Shown piece after piece: positions 54,879 to 64,000 of a stretch of DNA of 64,000 bases (positions are counted from its first letter, which is position 1; every line of letters begins with the position of its first letter). Position numbers and translations under genes: made by a program. A model generated the notes under the pieces. The model was not told the origin of the DNA, did no database searches, and saw only the letters and a list, made by a program, of their open reading frames with translations. This DNA is from Sorghum bicolor (lineage: Eukaryota; Streptophyta; Magnoliopsida; Poales; Poaceae), in the NCBI RefSeq assembly GCF_000003195.3, contig NC_012873.2, forward strand, positions 42,526,061 through 42,590,060. The letters are read 5' to 3'.

Positions 54879-57500
54879 TCATGCCTCTGGCTGATTGATG
54901 CCGCCGGTACCACAGGTTGATTGGCTGGAGTTGCCGATGGAAAAAATAATAAGGATAATTATAATTTGAAAAAATACATCCATCGGTGATAATTTTATGG
55001 ACAATACTTTACCTTGAGGGGGTGCAGTGCTTGTCTGTTCTGAAGAGACTGCCGATGACATGATTGGATCCGCTGGATCGGCAGTCTGCTCAGGCACATT
55101 GGCTGGTGTTTCTTGTGGCTGAGGTGCTGATTGAGGAGGAGATGGTGCTTGCTGTGTCTGGATTTCTGGTGAAGAGGGGGACAATTCCACATGAATCGGT
55201 GACTCTAGACGAGGAGGAGAAGGTGGGGCTGTCTTCTTGCGTTTTTGTTGCGACTTAGTGCTCTTGGGGCCTTTTCTCTTGACTTGACTGGACTGGGGGG
55301 CATCGGCACTTGTTTTGGTACCTCTGGTCTTTGCCAATTTACCAGTTTGTTGTTACAATAAGCAAAATTTTCATGAGTCCAAATATGAAAGAATGTTGAT
55401 GAACATCTTGTTAAAAGATAAAAGTTACCGATGAGGTTCCCATAGCAGCCGATGTATCCTGAAAAGATTGTATAAGTATAGAATGGAATCGGTATAAATT
55501 GAGGAAATCAAAGATTTACCTTGAAAGCTTGTGCCAAGGTAGCAGCGGCGACCGTTGGAGATGTCTTTGACCGCCTGGTGGTTATCTTCTTAAAACGCAC
55601 ATTCCGGTGCATTAGAGCTGCCAGGCTTGGTGCGTTGTTGCCGATCAGAGAAATTGGGCCTGATGGGAGGAGTTCAATCGGCTTTCCACTTCTACTGATT
55701 GTTTGTGGTCGGTTGTCGACCTGCTTAAAAAAGAGAGAGTGAGTTAACGATAAGGGTAAAAGTAACAAAAGAATTGAGGTATCGGTTGAAGAACTTACAG
55801 TGTTTTCAGGGACCATATACTTGGGGTCGATCATGCCGCGGTATGTTAGAGCCGATGTGTAGAACAGATTTTCCTTCCACTCTTCCCACCACTGCTTGTA
55901 CATCTGAGTGATGAAGAGGGCTGGGATCCATGCCAATAAATCAATATCTGACGTATCGGCATTCGGCTAAAGCTGAGCTATTCTTATCCACTCGAGTCCG
56001 CTGGTTATAGCCTCCCTTGGCTTCACTACATCGGCATAGCAGAGTCCAATCGGCAGTTGTCCAAAAGCCAATTGACGAGCCAGTGCCAATGGGTTATAGA
56101 ATTCATAGGTGGGGTTGGAAGTCTTTCCACTGCCAAAGAAATTCACTGGTATGGTTCTTGGAGTAATAATTGTCATCATCAGGTCACGGTCCTTATTGAG
56201 GGCGTCATCAAAAGGGTGGAAAGTGAGCGGGAATCTGGTTTCTGGATCCTCATAAGGCATCCATGCCCGCTGATCTTCGGCCAGACCCTCATAGAGAGTT
56301 TGGAAGAATCAGCTGACCTGGTCTTCGTTGCCACCAGTACCAGGTAAGACTATGGCGGCCTTACCATAGTTCAAAGGTGGGCGAGTTGCCGATTCTTCAT
56401 CAGCCAATTCATGATCTTCAGCTATGTCTCTGGGAAAGCACTGTGCAAAGAGGTCAAATCCAAGGTGCTTATGCATGTGAACACTGAGCTACATATAGAT
56501 GAACCACCAAGGTCCTCCTAAGTTGCCGATGGGTTGGCCTAGCAAAAGCTTCTTGGCTACTTGATGAAGAAGATGATAAACAGAGCCTAACAAGTATCAG
56601 CCAAGGGGAAAACGACCATCGTTGGCTAGTCTCTCTGCTGCTGATAGATAAACAGAAGTTGGTCTTGCCGATCGGCCGCAAAATACAAATTTATCTAGCC
56701 ACATATTCAGAAAGATGGCGTGTTCCCTTTGCCCAACTGGTCCTGTTTTTTGGTACTTCTGAATGTACCCTGACCAGCCACCGATGCTACGAGTTTCCAC
56801 CTTACGTTCAGGCTTACTATCGAACAGGTGGCTATCATCGGTAGTTGCTATTTCCAGACCAGTGAGCATAAGCACATCGGCCAAGGTAGGGGATGTAGGG
56901 CCATGTCCAAATAAGGAGCTATCAACAGCGATTCATTCCTTTCCATATCGGCAATGGATAGCCTAATGCACTGATCTAGTCTGCACTCACCCCATTGAAC
57001 CTCATTTGAGTTGCCGATTCTTAGGAACCAATCTTTCCATCCCTTGGTAGAACTGGGCCAGGAACAAAAAGTGTCTTTCCACAGATCTAAAGAGAAGTTC
57101 TCAGCTCTAAAGGGGATCCTATTTGTCTCTGCATTTATCAAGTCGGTAGGATCTGGGTTTCCCAATGGACTAAGGCATTGGAAGTGGGTTGATCGGTGGG
57201 AATAACAATTTTCTCAGCCAACTCCTAAAGGTTTGAAGGTTGAAAATATAGGGAAAAGAAAGAAAGAAAATACCAAGTAAATAATTGTACGAAAGAGCAA
57301 GAATGTGGTAAAATGGAGAAAGGGGATATTGAGTTGACCTCGGGGATGACGAAGTTGATGGCCATTTCTTCCCGAGAGGGGGAAAGGATCGAAGACTTGG
57401 AAGATTGTTGGAGGAGATCTTTGACGGAGTTCTTGAAGTTCTCGAACAGTGCCGCCGCCAGGAAGGAGGGTTTGAGGCTGTAGAATGACAAGATGGAGGA
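54879..57500 (-). pseudogene. Antisense gene of Tat: plant-mobile-domain-like protein, multi-exon
   Basis: Reads against gag-pol from a TATA box at 57527-57520. Segments on the minus strand: a short first exon around 57365-57340 (MAINFVIPE, possible donor after GAG); a mobile-domain N-part at about 57165-56848 (NRIPFRAENFSLDLWKDTF, GWKDWFLRIGNS); 56884-56597 (EHAIFLNMWLDKFVFCGRS, PTSVYLSAAERLANDGRFPL); then a GGPWWFIYM segment; 56260-55967 (ALARQLAFGQLPIGLCYADV); 55936-55508 (WIPALFITQMYKQWWEEWKE); and a Lys/Pro-rich C-terminus at 55337-54879 (KRKGPKSTKSQQKRKKTAPP), likely a nuclear localisation signal. This matches the plant mobile domain / aminotransferase-like family. Antisense ORFs of this kind are known in Tat elements such as maize Grande. 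Stops and frameshifts between segments suggest decay, although some gaps are introns. Confidence 0.65.
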
Positions 57501-57519
57501 AGAGTACTGCAGAAGGAAG

Positions 57520-57527
57520 TATTTATA
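57520..57527 (-). promoter_or_regulatory. TATA box of the Tat antisense gene
   Basis: TATAAATA on the minus strand in the context CCCTATAAATACTTCC, about 155 bases upstream of the first ATG (MAINFVIPE). Lies about 400 bp inside the 3' LTR. Confidence 0.6.
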
Positions 57528-57925
57528 GGGTAAAGTGAGCAGGGACAAATCTGACTTATCTCTTTGCCATATCCGTGAAATCTGAGGGTGTTTAGGTGGA
57601 TATGTTAACTATTCGCACGATAATCAAGGGATTGCGCAGGTGATTTGACAGCATGTGGTCATGATTTTAGAGATATCTTACTGTGCAAGATCTCCTAGTC
57701 GGCTCATCGGCAGTTTTCTCTAATGGAAATGTTGCCGATGAACGTATACTAGGAAGATTCAGTTCGAAAAGTTGGGGGATTTGAGGTACATGCTGGAAGA
57801 CCGGGCTGAGGTTGTTTAGATTTGGTAATTAATTACTGATAGGAAGGAGTAATTATGGAAAGGCAACATTTTTGGAGAGAATTTCGGAGCATTAATGATT
57901 TTATACTCTGAAATTGGGGGGCATG
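57528..57925. other. Tat 3' untranslated region and polypurine tract
   Basis: No gene recognised. Ends with the purine tract AAATTGGGGGG (57911-57921) that would prime plus-strand synthesis next to the 3' LTR. Confidence 0.65.
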
Positions 57926-58641
57926 TGTTGACACCGTTTTTGGACACGTATCTTTGGACGCGTATCTAGAGTTAATGAGGTATAGATCGGCAAGCCGAAA
58001 AGTGGTGACTAGTCTACAGAAGAGTTGCCGATGAGAAAACGGCAGGATATGGCCAAGTCCAGAAGTAGTGATGGATTCGTGCCCGATGACTGGTGCTGAT
58101 GGCTGTCGATGGCCATGGGAAGTGGTTTGCCGATGGTCATGGAGAAAGGCGCAGGAGTTGTTGATTGACTCACGGTGGTGTACCGATCAGTTGTGGAAGA
58201 TGATTTAATACTTTCCATAGTTATTTGAGTTTGCTTTGTATACGGATTCCATTTAATTTGGAATTCGAGTCCTAGTCGTCTCTGGTTGTAACCCTTTTGG
58301 ACAGGGTATAAATATAAGACCCTGTAGCGATGTAAGGACAACACAATCAATCAAACACAAGTTTTTACATCTATTCTAGCATCTACTTTTTCGACGACTT
58401 TGTCAATTTGCATATTTTCCTTTTACTACGAGTTCTTTGGAATTCTTTGAGTCAACCTCGGCCAGTTCTTAAGTTCCGCGTGAACACCTCTTGGCCATGA
58501 CATCCGGGCGTATCGCTGTTGTCGGGACCAAAGTGTTCGAGTTATCACCTTTGTCGATTGTAAGGTCAAATCGGCTGGCACGCCTTAATGTTGAATCGTG
58601 TATTAACCCTTTGTGTTTGCAGATTCACTTTTGCACCAACA
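57926..58641 (+). repeat. Tat 3' LTR (716 bp)
   Basis: TGTTGACACC...CACCAACA, followed by TSD GTACC (58642-58646), the same as at 7347-7351. TATA box TATAAATATA at 58307-58316. Confidence 0.93.
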
Positions 58642-59448
58642 GTACCATATACCCTACCTTACCTCCTGATGGGACATTGATTACTGAGACCCAAGAGGAT
58701 TATCACTTCCCCCAAAAGGCTACAACAAATCTGGCTAGACAGGGAGTATCTACGAGTATTCCTAGCCCAAGCACCATGCTTACGCTACGAATAATTACTC
58801 TATTCCCTACGTGAAGTGAATAAAGTAAACTCGTAAACCTAAGAACAATAAGAACAATAACTTACTAGTATCAGAAGTTGAATTGCCGAACGATTCTAGA
58901 ACCAAGCCTCGGGTTAGGAGACTTAATCCAGAAGATACGAAGAAGAAGGCACCGATAGGCCGAGCTTCCTCAACTCCTATATTCACCCTATACTCTCTCA
59001 ATCTCCCTTGTTGCTATCTCCCTAAAGAGACAGATCCATTCGAGGGAGCTCTCTCTGTCTAACTCTCTCTGGAAAATATGAATTAGGGTTTTAGAGTTAC
59101 ATCTCAGGGGCGTCAGGGTCTTTATTTATAGCCCCCTAGGAATCACCACAGCCCTTGGATCAAACTGACTTAAACATGCGCTTAAGATTAATCCTCAAAG
59201 TCGGTGGAGGTAGGATCCGTGAGGTTTGCTCCGATTGGTGGAGAGCCCCAAGCGGCCGCCCCTGTCAGGGTGGGGTGCCCACCCTTGCCCTATGGCAGGT
59301 GGTGGCTCCTAGAGTCTTCTAGATTATTCCTGAGTTGACGTTCTGGTCTTCTCTCTATGTAAATCTGACATGTGGACCTTCTTTTGCTTGCAAATAGGTC
59401 ATTTTTCATGTTAAGTTGACGGTTAAAATTAGGAGTTATCTACCATCA
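58642..59448 (-). repeat. LTR of outer Athila-like element, second fragment
   Basis: Continuation of 7069-7351 after the Tat insertion; ends CTACCATCA at 59448. The minus-strand TATA box TATAAATA is at 59130-59123. A GC-rich stretch (GCGGCCGCC, then GGGGTGCCCACCC, about 59252-59284) lies upstream of it, as in other Athila LTRs. The flanking 5-base target candidate is ATAGT (59449-59453); its partner would be outside the window. Confidence 0.78.
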
Positions 59449-60160
59449 ATAGTCATCAAGGTGGACATATGCATATGATATATGTATTATAAGTGTATAG
59501 GTAACAAGGATAGTCCTAAGTTATACTTGCCTTAAATACTTGCTCAATTCTCACACCATCAGCTTTCGGTCATAACCTTCTCGTCTTTAGCACTCACGAA
59601 CAGCTCTTCTACTCGCTGATCATAGCAACCAAGCATACCAACAAACATACAAGCAACCAAAAGAAACAACTAAGAGCAGTACACCACACAAGAGAAAACA
59701 ATGTACTAAAAGAAAATTAGCACTACGAGATCGCAAGAAGCACCGGTACCGAACCTATCATTAAGCGAACCACACCTACCACCATCCCACTTACGCTTTT
59801 GTCCTTGCTTCACATAAAAGGATTAACCTAGGGATGGTGGGATGGACTCTAGAAGCCTTATATGTTGGTCGAACCCACCCTTAACAACCAAGGTAGAACT
59901 AAATCCTCCACAACTATCTCATAATATGCACATGGGCCACCATGGGCCAAATTCCAAATTGGGCTAGGTGTGACACCAAAGCCTAACTTTGACTCTATTT
60001 TAATAAATATATTTATCAAAAAGTGGTATATTTTTACTTTTATGAAAGTATTTTTTAAGACAAATCTATTCATATGGTTTTCACATTTCCAAACTCACAT
60101 GATTTATATTCCCAATGTTTGACCCAAACTCTGTCCAACTTTATAGGTATGGAGGGAGTA
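59449..60160. other. Non-coding flank with a Stowaway-like MITE end
   Basis: No gene recognised. The end TATGGAGGGAG followed by TA (60148-60160) is the reverse complement of a TACTCCCTCCATA start, typical of Stowaway MITEs with TA target duplication. The AT-rich stretch from about 59980 is probably its body. I could not find the other end. Confidence 0.45.
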
Positions 60161-62101
60161 CAAGCTAGCAACTACTCAACTACACAAGAGAGCTAGCTAG
60201 AGAGATAATTACAACTAGTTACAACTACAAGCTAATCTAGGAGAGCTACAAATGACACAAGGAAGCAAGTACTACACAAGTAGACTAATGAATGATTTGC
60301 AATTCTAGATCTTTATACCAAACTAGGCAAGAGAGATGAAACAAGATATATCCCTGAGGTTTAGTTGCTTGCCAACAACCTATGTCCTCATTGTGGCGAG
60401 TCCCAACTTGGTGATTCATTAGCTAATTGGCTTCATATGCCAAGCCCACCACATGGGTGCCACAAGAATCACCCAATAAGTGCACTCCAAGTAGCTATGA
60501 TTCCACTAAAGTTGCTCTTTATGAATCTTTTGTGGGGATTGAACACAAGAGCCCCTTACAATTGTTGACGGTCCTTAAGTACCAAATATAATCATCAAAT
60601 AAATAAAGAAAAGGATCCAAATGCAACCAACACCTAGACTTAGGGTTTTATGTGACAGAATTCTACGAGTTTTGGTGTTTATCTATTTCTGTAGGGGGTT
60701 ATCAGGAAATACGGAAAAAAGGCCCACACGTCGGGTTTACATAGAGATATTAACGTGCCGCGCAATTTTCTGTCATCTAGAAGACTCCAGAAGCCACGGG
60801 AACGAACGGGAAGGCAAACGGGCCCGGGGGCAGGGCGCCCGCCCTGTCCCAGAGTCCAATCAGTACTCTCTTCGGGGATTACGCTCCACCGACCTAAAGG
60901 ATCGAGGATAACCGTTCAATCAATGTCAGTTTGATCCAACAGCCCATATTCACTTGAAAGGACTATATAACCAGACCCCCTGGCCCTTGGAGGAGAACAA
61001 GTTCATCATAGAGTTGAGAGGAGCCCTCGAAGGATAACCTCTCCTCTAAATAGACTTAGGGCTTAGCATCCAATGTGAGTAGAATTAGATCTTCTTGTTT
61101 CTACTAGATTAAGAGAGATAGAGTGGAGGTGTAGATCGGGGGAAGCCCGGCCTGTCGGTGTCTACTCCGAGGTTGTACCTGTGGGATCAAGTCTCCTAAC
61201 CCGAGGCTTTCTCCTAGGATTCTTCAATAATTCGATTTCTAAATTCTAGTAAGTTCTTGTTCTTATTGTTCTTTGGTTTATGAGTTTACTTTAATCTCTT
61301 CCGGTTGAGTTTAGAGTAATCATTGCTAGCGTAAACGTGGTGTTTGGGCTAGGGTACTCATAGATATCCCCTGTCTAGCTGGACCGTGGTAGTAGCGAGG
61401 AACGTGACATTTCCGAGTTACCTTTGCAGCCCACATCTCGTTAGCAGGATGGGTAGGGTTTATAGGTGTGGGTTGAATATCCTTTGTGGTGTCTAGATTC
61501 CGTAAGCTTCCCCAATAGAACAGTAGATCATCCTTACCAAGGTTAGAACGAGACTACGGTTGCAGTCTTCTCTATACATCGCTTACATCGAGAAACATTC
61601 TTTGTAGCCTAAAGGGTAGTAGCAATAGATTTGGTTAGTCAGATGCACGTTTTCTCCCAGTGGTAAAAATATAAATACGATACTCTGGATAACCTCCCGG
61701 GTGAAGTGCTCACCGATATCCGTGCGCTTACGGATCATTTCCTGATGGCGTTACCAAATATCAACAACAATCAATTGATCAAAGCCAAAAACAATCACCA
61801 AATCCACTCAATGATCCTCTACTGCCTCCAATATGTCTAGGTGGTGACAACCACCAAGAGTAACAAGAATCACACATATGAAACAATTAATAGTGCCACT
61901 GGTTGTTTCAACTCAATGCAAATGCACTAGAATCACTCCTAATCTCACTTTGGATGAAGCAATCAACAACTCACAAGGTGTATCAATATATGTTGGGGAG
62001 CCAAGATAGCTGACCTGGGCCAACCACCATCTATTTATAGCCCCCAAAAGAGCCATCTAACTATTAGTCACACCTTTTGAAATCGGGGCCATCAGAACAA
62101 G
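60161..62101 (-). repeat. LTR-like repeat unit, copy 1, split by a solo LTR
   Basis: Segments 60161-60562 and 61767-62101 align, with divergence, to about 62350-63060 of the next unit: shared blocks include GAGGTTTA.TTGCTTG, GGGTGCCAC and ACACAAGA.CCCCT. A minus-strand TATAAATA (62039-62032) suggests an LTR reading leftward. Family not assigned. Confidence 0.5.
60563..61766 (+). mobile_element. Solo LTR (element B subfamily) with TSD ACAAT
   Basis: TGTTGACGGTCC...ATATCAACA, 1204 bp, flanked by ACAAT at 60558-60562 and 61767-61771. GGGCGCCCGCCC at 60833-60844, TATA box TATATAA at 60964-60970. It is shorter than the 16147 copy mainly in the region between the GC motif and TATA. Confidence 0.93.
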
Positions 62102-63740
62102 TGAAAGGTCCTAATAGCTAGAGAGGGGTGAATAACCTATATAAAAATTTCTGCAAACAACACTTAAAGCCAAGAGGTTAGATAATTAAGTGGTGGAGCG
62201 AGTGTTGCGCTAGCCTACTTAAAATGCAAGCCTTCGTACCATAATTCTAGTTGCTATAGTCTTAATCCACACCAAGGCTAAGTCACTACTCTCTAAGATA
62301 GTGTGCTCTAAAAAGGCTAACTAAAGAGCCATACTAACCAACCTAACAAGCTCTCAAAAAATAACTACACTAAAGAGCTTGGCAACTAGCTTGCAAGGAA
62401 TGTAAAGAGTGAGTAGGCGATTATACTAATGTGTGGAGGATGAACCAATCACCAGATGAAGTCAATCAATCACAATATAAAGAGTCCTTAGAATCAAATG
62501 ATGATGTAATGATTTTTATCGAGGTTTACTTGCTTGTCAGCAAGCCAGTCCTTGTTGTGGTGACTCACTCACATGGTGGCTCATGCCCTAATAGGCATCA
62601 CATGCCTAACCCGCAATAGGGTGCCACACAACCAACATAGTATGAGGATCACACAAGCCATGTGCAATCCACTCGAGTTGCCTTTCTTGATCTCCCATGA
62701 TGAAGGCACAAGAACCCCTCACAATGTCGATGATCGAAGATGGCAACAATCACCAATAGCCGCTCAATGATCCACCAATCACCGAGTCATCTAGGTATTG
62801 TCAAACATCAAGAGTAATAAGAACTCCACCAGCCCAAGTCACTCAACTTGTGCCACAAGATGCTAAACCACTAAGCAGTGCACTAGAGGCTCACCAATCT
62901 CACTCAAGTGATGAATCAAGTGTGCAAGTGAGTGTATTGTGTTTTCTGAGCTCCCAAGGGGTGTATGCAAGTGTTAGAGGTGCCAAGAGAGTGGTCAAGG
63001 CTAACCACTAGCTTTATTTATAAGCCCACCAAGAAATAGAGCCGTTACCCTTTGGAGCAACTTTTTGCGGGGGGCACTGGATAGGTTTTTGGTCACCGGA
63101 GAGGTGGTGATGTGGCACCAAACAAACCCTAATGGTGCCACCTAGCTAGCTGCCCAAGAGCACCCCTCTCTGGAAAAATGCAGCGGTGGCACCGGACATT
63201 AAGGATGAAAATGGTCGGAAATGGTCAAAAATAGAATTACAATATAGAAAGGTAGTGGCACTGGACAAGGCCAAGCGGTGCACCATTGCATCCATGGTGG
63301 TGCACACCACCACTAGCGATGCTAGCCCCAATTGCTGCGCTCGGCCAAGGGAAGTTGGTCACCGTCATAGGGGTGGCAGTGCACTAGATAGGGGATGACA
63401 ATGCCCTTAGAGACAACACCCCATACCCAACTTCACCTCCTTTCCCACCTTTGCAAATGTGCCAACACTCCAAGTGTTTCACCATCATGTGTGAGTGCGT
63501 TAGTATTTTCACAATCATTTTTCAAAGGTTAATCACTTCTCACTGAGTTGCACAGTAGGCCTAAATTCATATGGAAGTATTCCAACACCTAGTGGCACTA
63601 GATGATAGAGTTGTATGATAAATATGATCATACTCTCTATAGTTCCATGATCACTAAACAAAACTGCCCTATGGATATCACCTTTGCCTTGAGCCTTTTG
63701 TTTTCTCTTCTTTCTTTTACAAGCTCGAGAATTTGATCAC
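62102..63740 (-). repeat. LTR-like repeat unit, copy 2
   Basis: Starts TGAAAGGTCCTAATAGCTAG. Homologous to copy 1 over the middle. Minus-strand TATAAATA at 63022-63015. Non-coding; short open frames are not conserved between the copies. Interrupted or ended at 63740 by another LTR. Element family not recognised with confidence. Confidence 0.45.
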
Positions 63741-64000
63741 TGTTGACGGTCCTTAAGTATCAAATTTAATTATCAAATAAATAAAGAAAAGGATCTAAAT
63801 GAAATCAACATCCAGACTTAGGGATTTATCTGATAGAATTCCACGAGTTTTGGTGTTTGTCTATTTCTGCAGGGGATTATCAGGAAATAAGGAAGAAAGG
63901 CCCACACGTCGGGATTACATAGAGATATTAACGTGCTGCGCAATTATCTTACATCTAGAAGACTCCAGAAGCCATGAGACCGAAGCGGAGGCGAATCGGG
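63741..64000 (+). mobile_element. LTR of element B subfamily, cut by window end
   Basis: TGTTGACGGTCC start, closely matching 16147 onward; preceded by ATCAC (63736-63740) as target candidate. Whether it is a solo LTR or a 5' LTR cannot be seen. Confidence 0.88.

Larger units (their letters stand above)
7352..58641 (+). mobile_element. Tat-clade Ty3/gypsy retrotransposon, expanded to 51 kb by nested insertions
   Basis: The left LTR starts TGTTAACACC at 7352 after GTACC (7347-7351). The right LTR ends ACCAACA at 58641 before GTACC (58642-58646), so these are the two ends of one insertion. Its own sequence is 7352-10005, 24170-28071 and 53473-58641, about 11.7 kb, a normal Tat size. Order is LTR, PBS, gag, protease, RT, RNase H, a second archaeal-type RNase H, integrase, a long 3' region with an antisense gene, PPT, LTR; the second RNase H and antisense ORF are Tat hallmarks. 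By eye the LTRs differ at roughly 5% of sites, making this older than the elements inside it. Coding regions carry many stops and frameshifts. Confidence 0.9.

Noticed and set aside
62431..63398. Short plus-strand frames in the right flank
   Set aside because: Not conserved between the two homologous LTR-like units, no domain, low coding character.
1..64000. Host genes, tRNA or rRNA genes, CRISPR-like arrays
   Set aside because: Nothing outside transposable elements shows recognisable host coding. tRNA-like matches are only the short primer binding sites. No regular direct-repeat array with unique spacers exists.

Overview
The window is plant nuclear DNA, almost certainly from a grass (Poaceae). 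It is a deep stack of transposable elements with no recognisable host gene. The evidence is the complement of long Athila, Tat and Tekay Ty3/gypsy elements and a CACTA transposon, with 5-bp target-site duplications (TSDs), tRNA primer binding sites and polypurine tracts. The species cannot be named from sequence alone.

Layout, outermost first. (1) An old minus-strand Athila-like element holds 4664-7068 (gag, protease, part of RT) and an LTR split into 7069-7351 and 58642-59448. (2) A CACTA element, whose left end lies outside the window, is inserted in that RT and ends at 4663. (3) A Tat-clade gypsy element is inserted in that LTR: its 5' LTR starts at 7352, its 3' LTR ends at 58641, and both sides carry the TSD GTACC. 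Its own 11.7 kb is now spread over 51.3 kb. (4) Inside Tat gag, at target GATAT, sits Athila element A (10006-16146; gag-protease and Athila ORF1, no RT/RNase H/integrase). It is itself interrupted by a second, decayed element B (16147-20047). Tat 5' sequence plus the Athila LTR then recurs at 20048-24169, but the second copy holds only a solo LTR with both GATAT duplications: a 12.7-kb tandem duplication followed by LTR-LTR recombination. (5) Tat pol continues at 24170-28071 and is split in its integrase by a Tekay chromovirus with 4.2-kb LTRs (28072-53472, TSD CAAAA). (6) Inside the Tekay protease sits a young minus-strand Athila element (34828-46130) with an uninterrupted 1493-codon gag-pol and LTRs differing at about three positions. 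(7) The right flank (59449-64000) is non-coding: a Stowaway-like fragment, two diverged LTR-like repeats, one more solo LTR and the start of another.

Element biology. Three long elements carry accessory genes beyond gag-pol. Tekay has an upstream ORF that opens with a close imitation of the histone H3 tail, followed by a coiled coil and an acidic tail, in an element whose integrase ends in a chromodomain. Tat has an antisense plant-mobile-domain gene with its own TATA box. The young Athila has a 268-codon coiled-coil ORF behind an apparent internal promoter. GC-rich palindromes recur upstream of TATA boxes in every Athila-type LTR that reaches that point, and again upstream of internal ORFs. 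I regard the H3-tail mimic and the palindrome/internal-promoter modules as the best leads.
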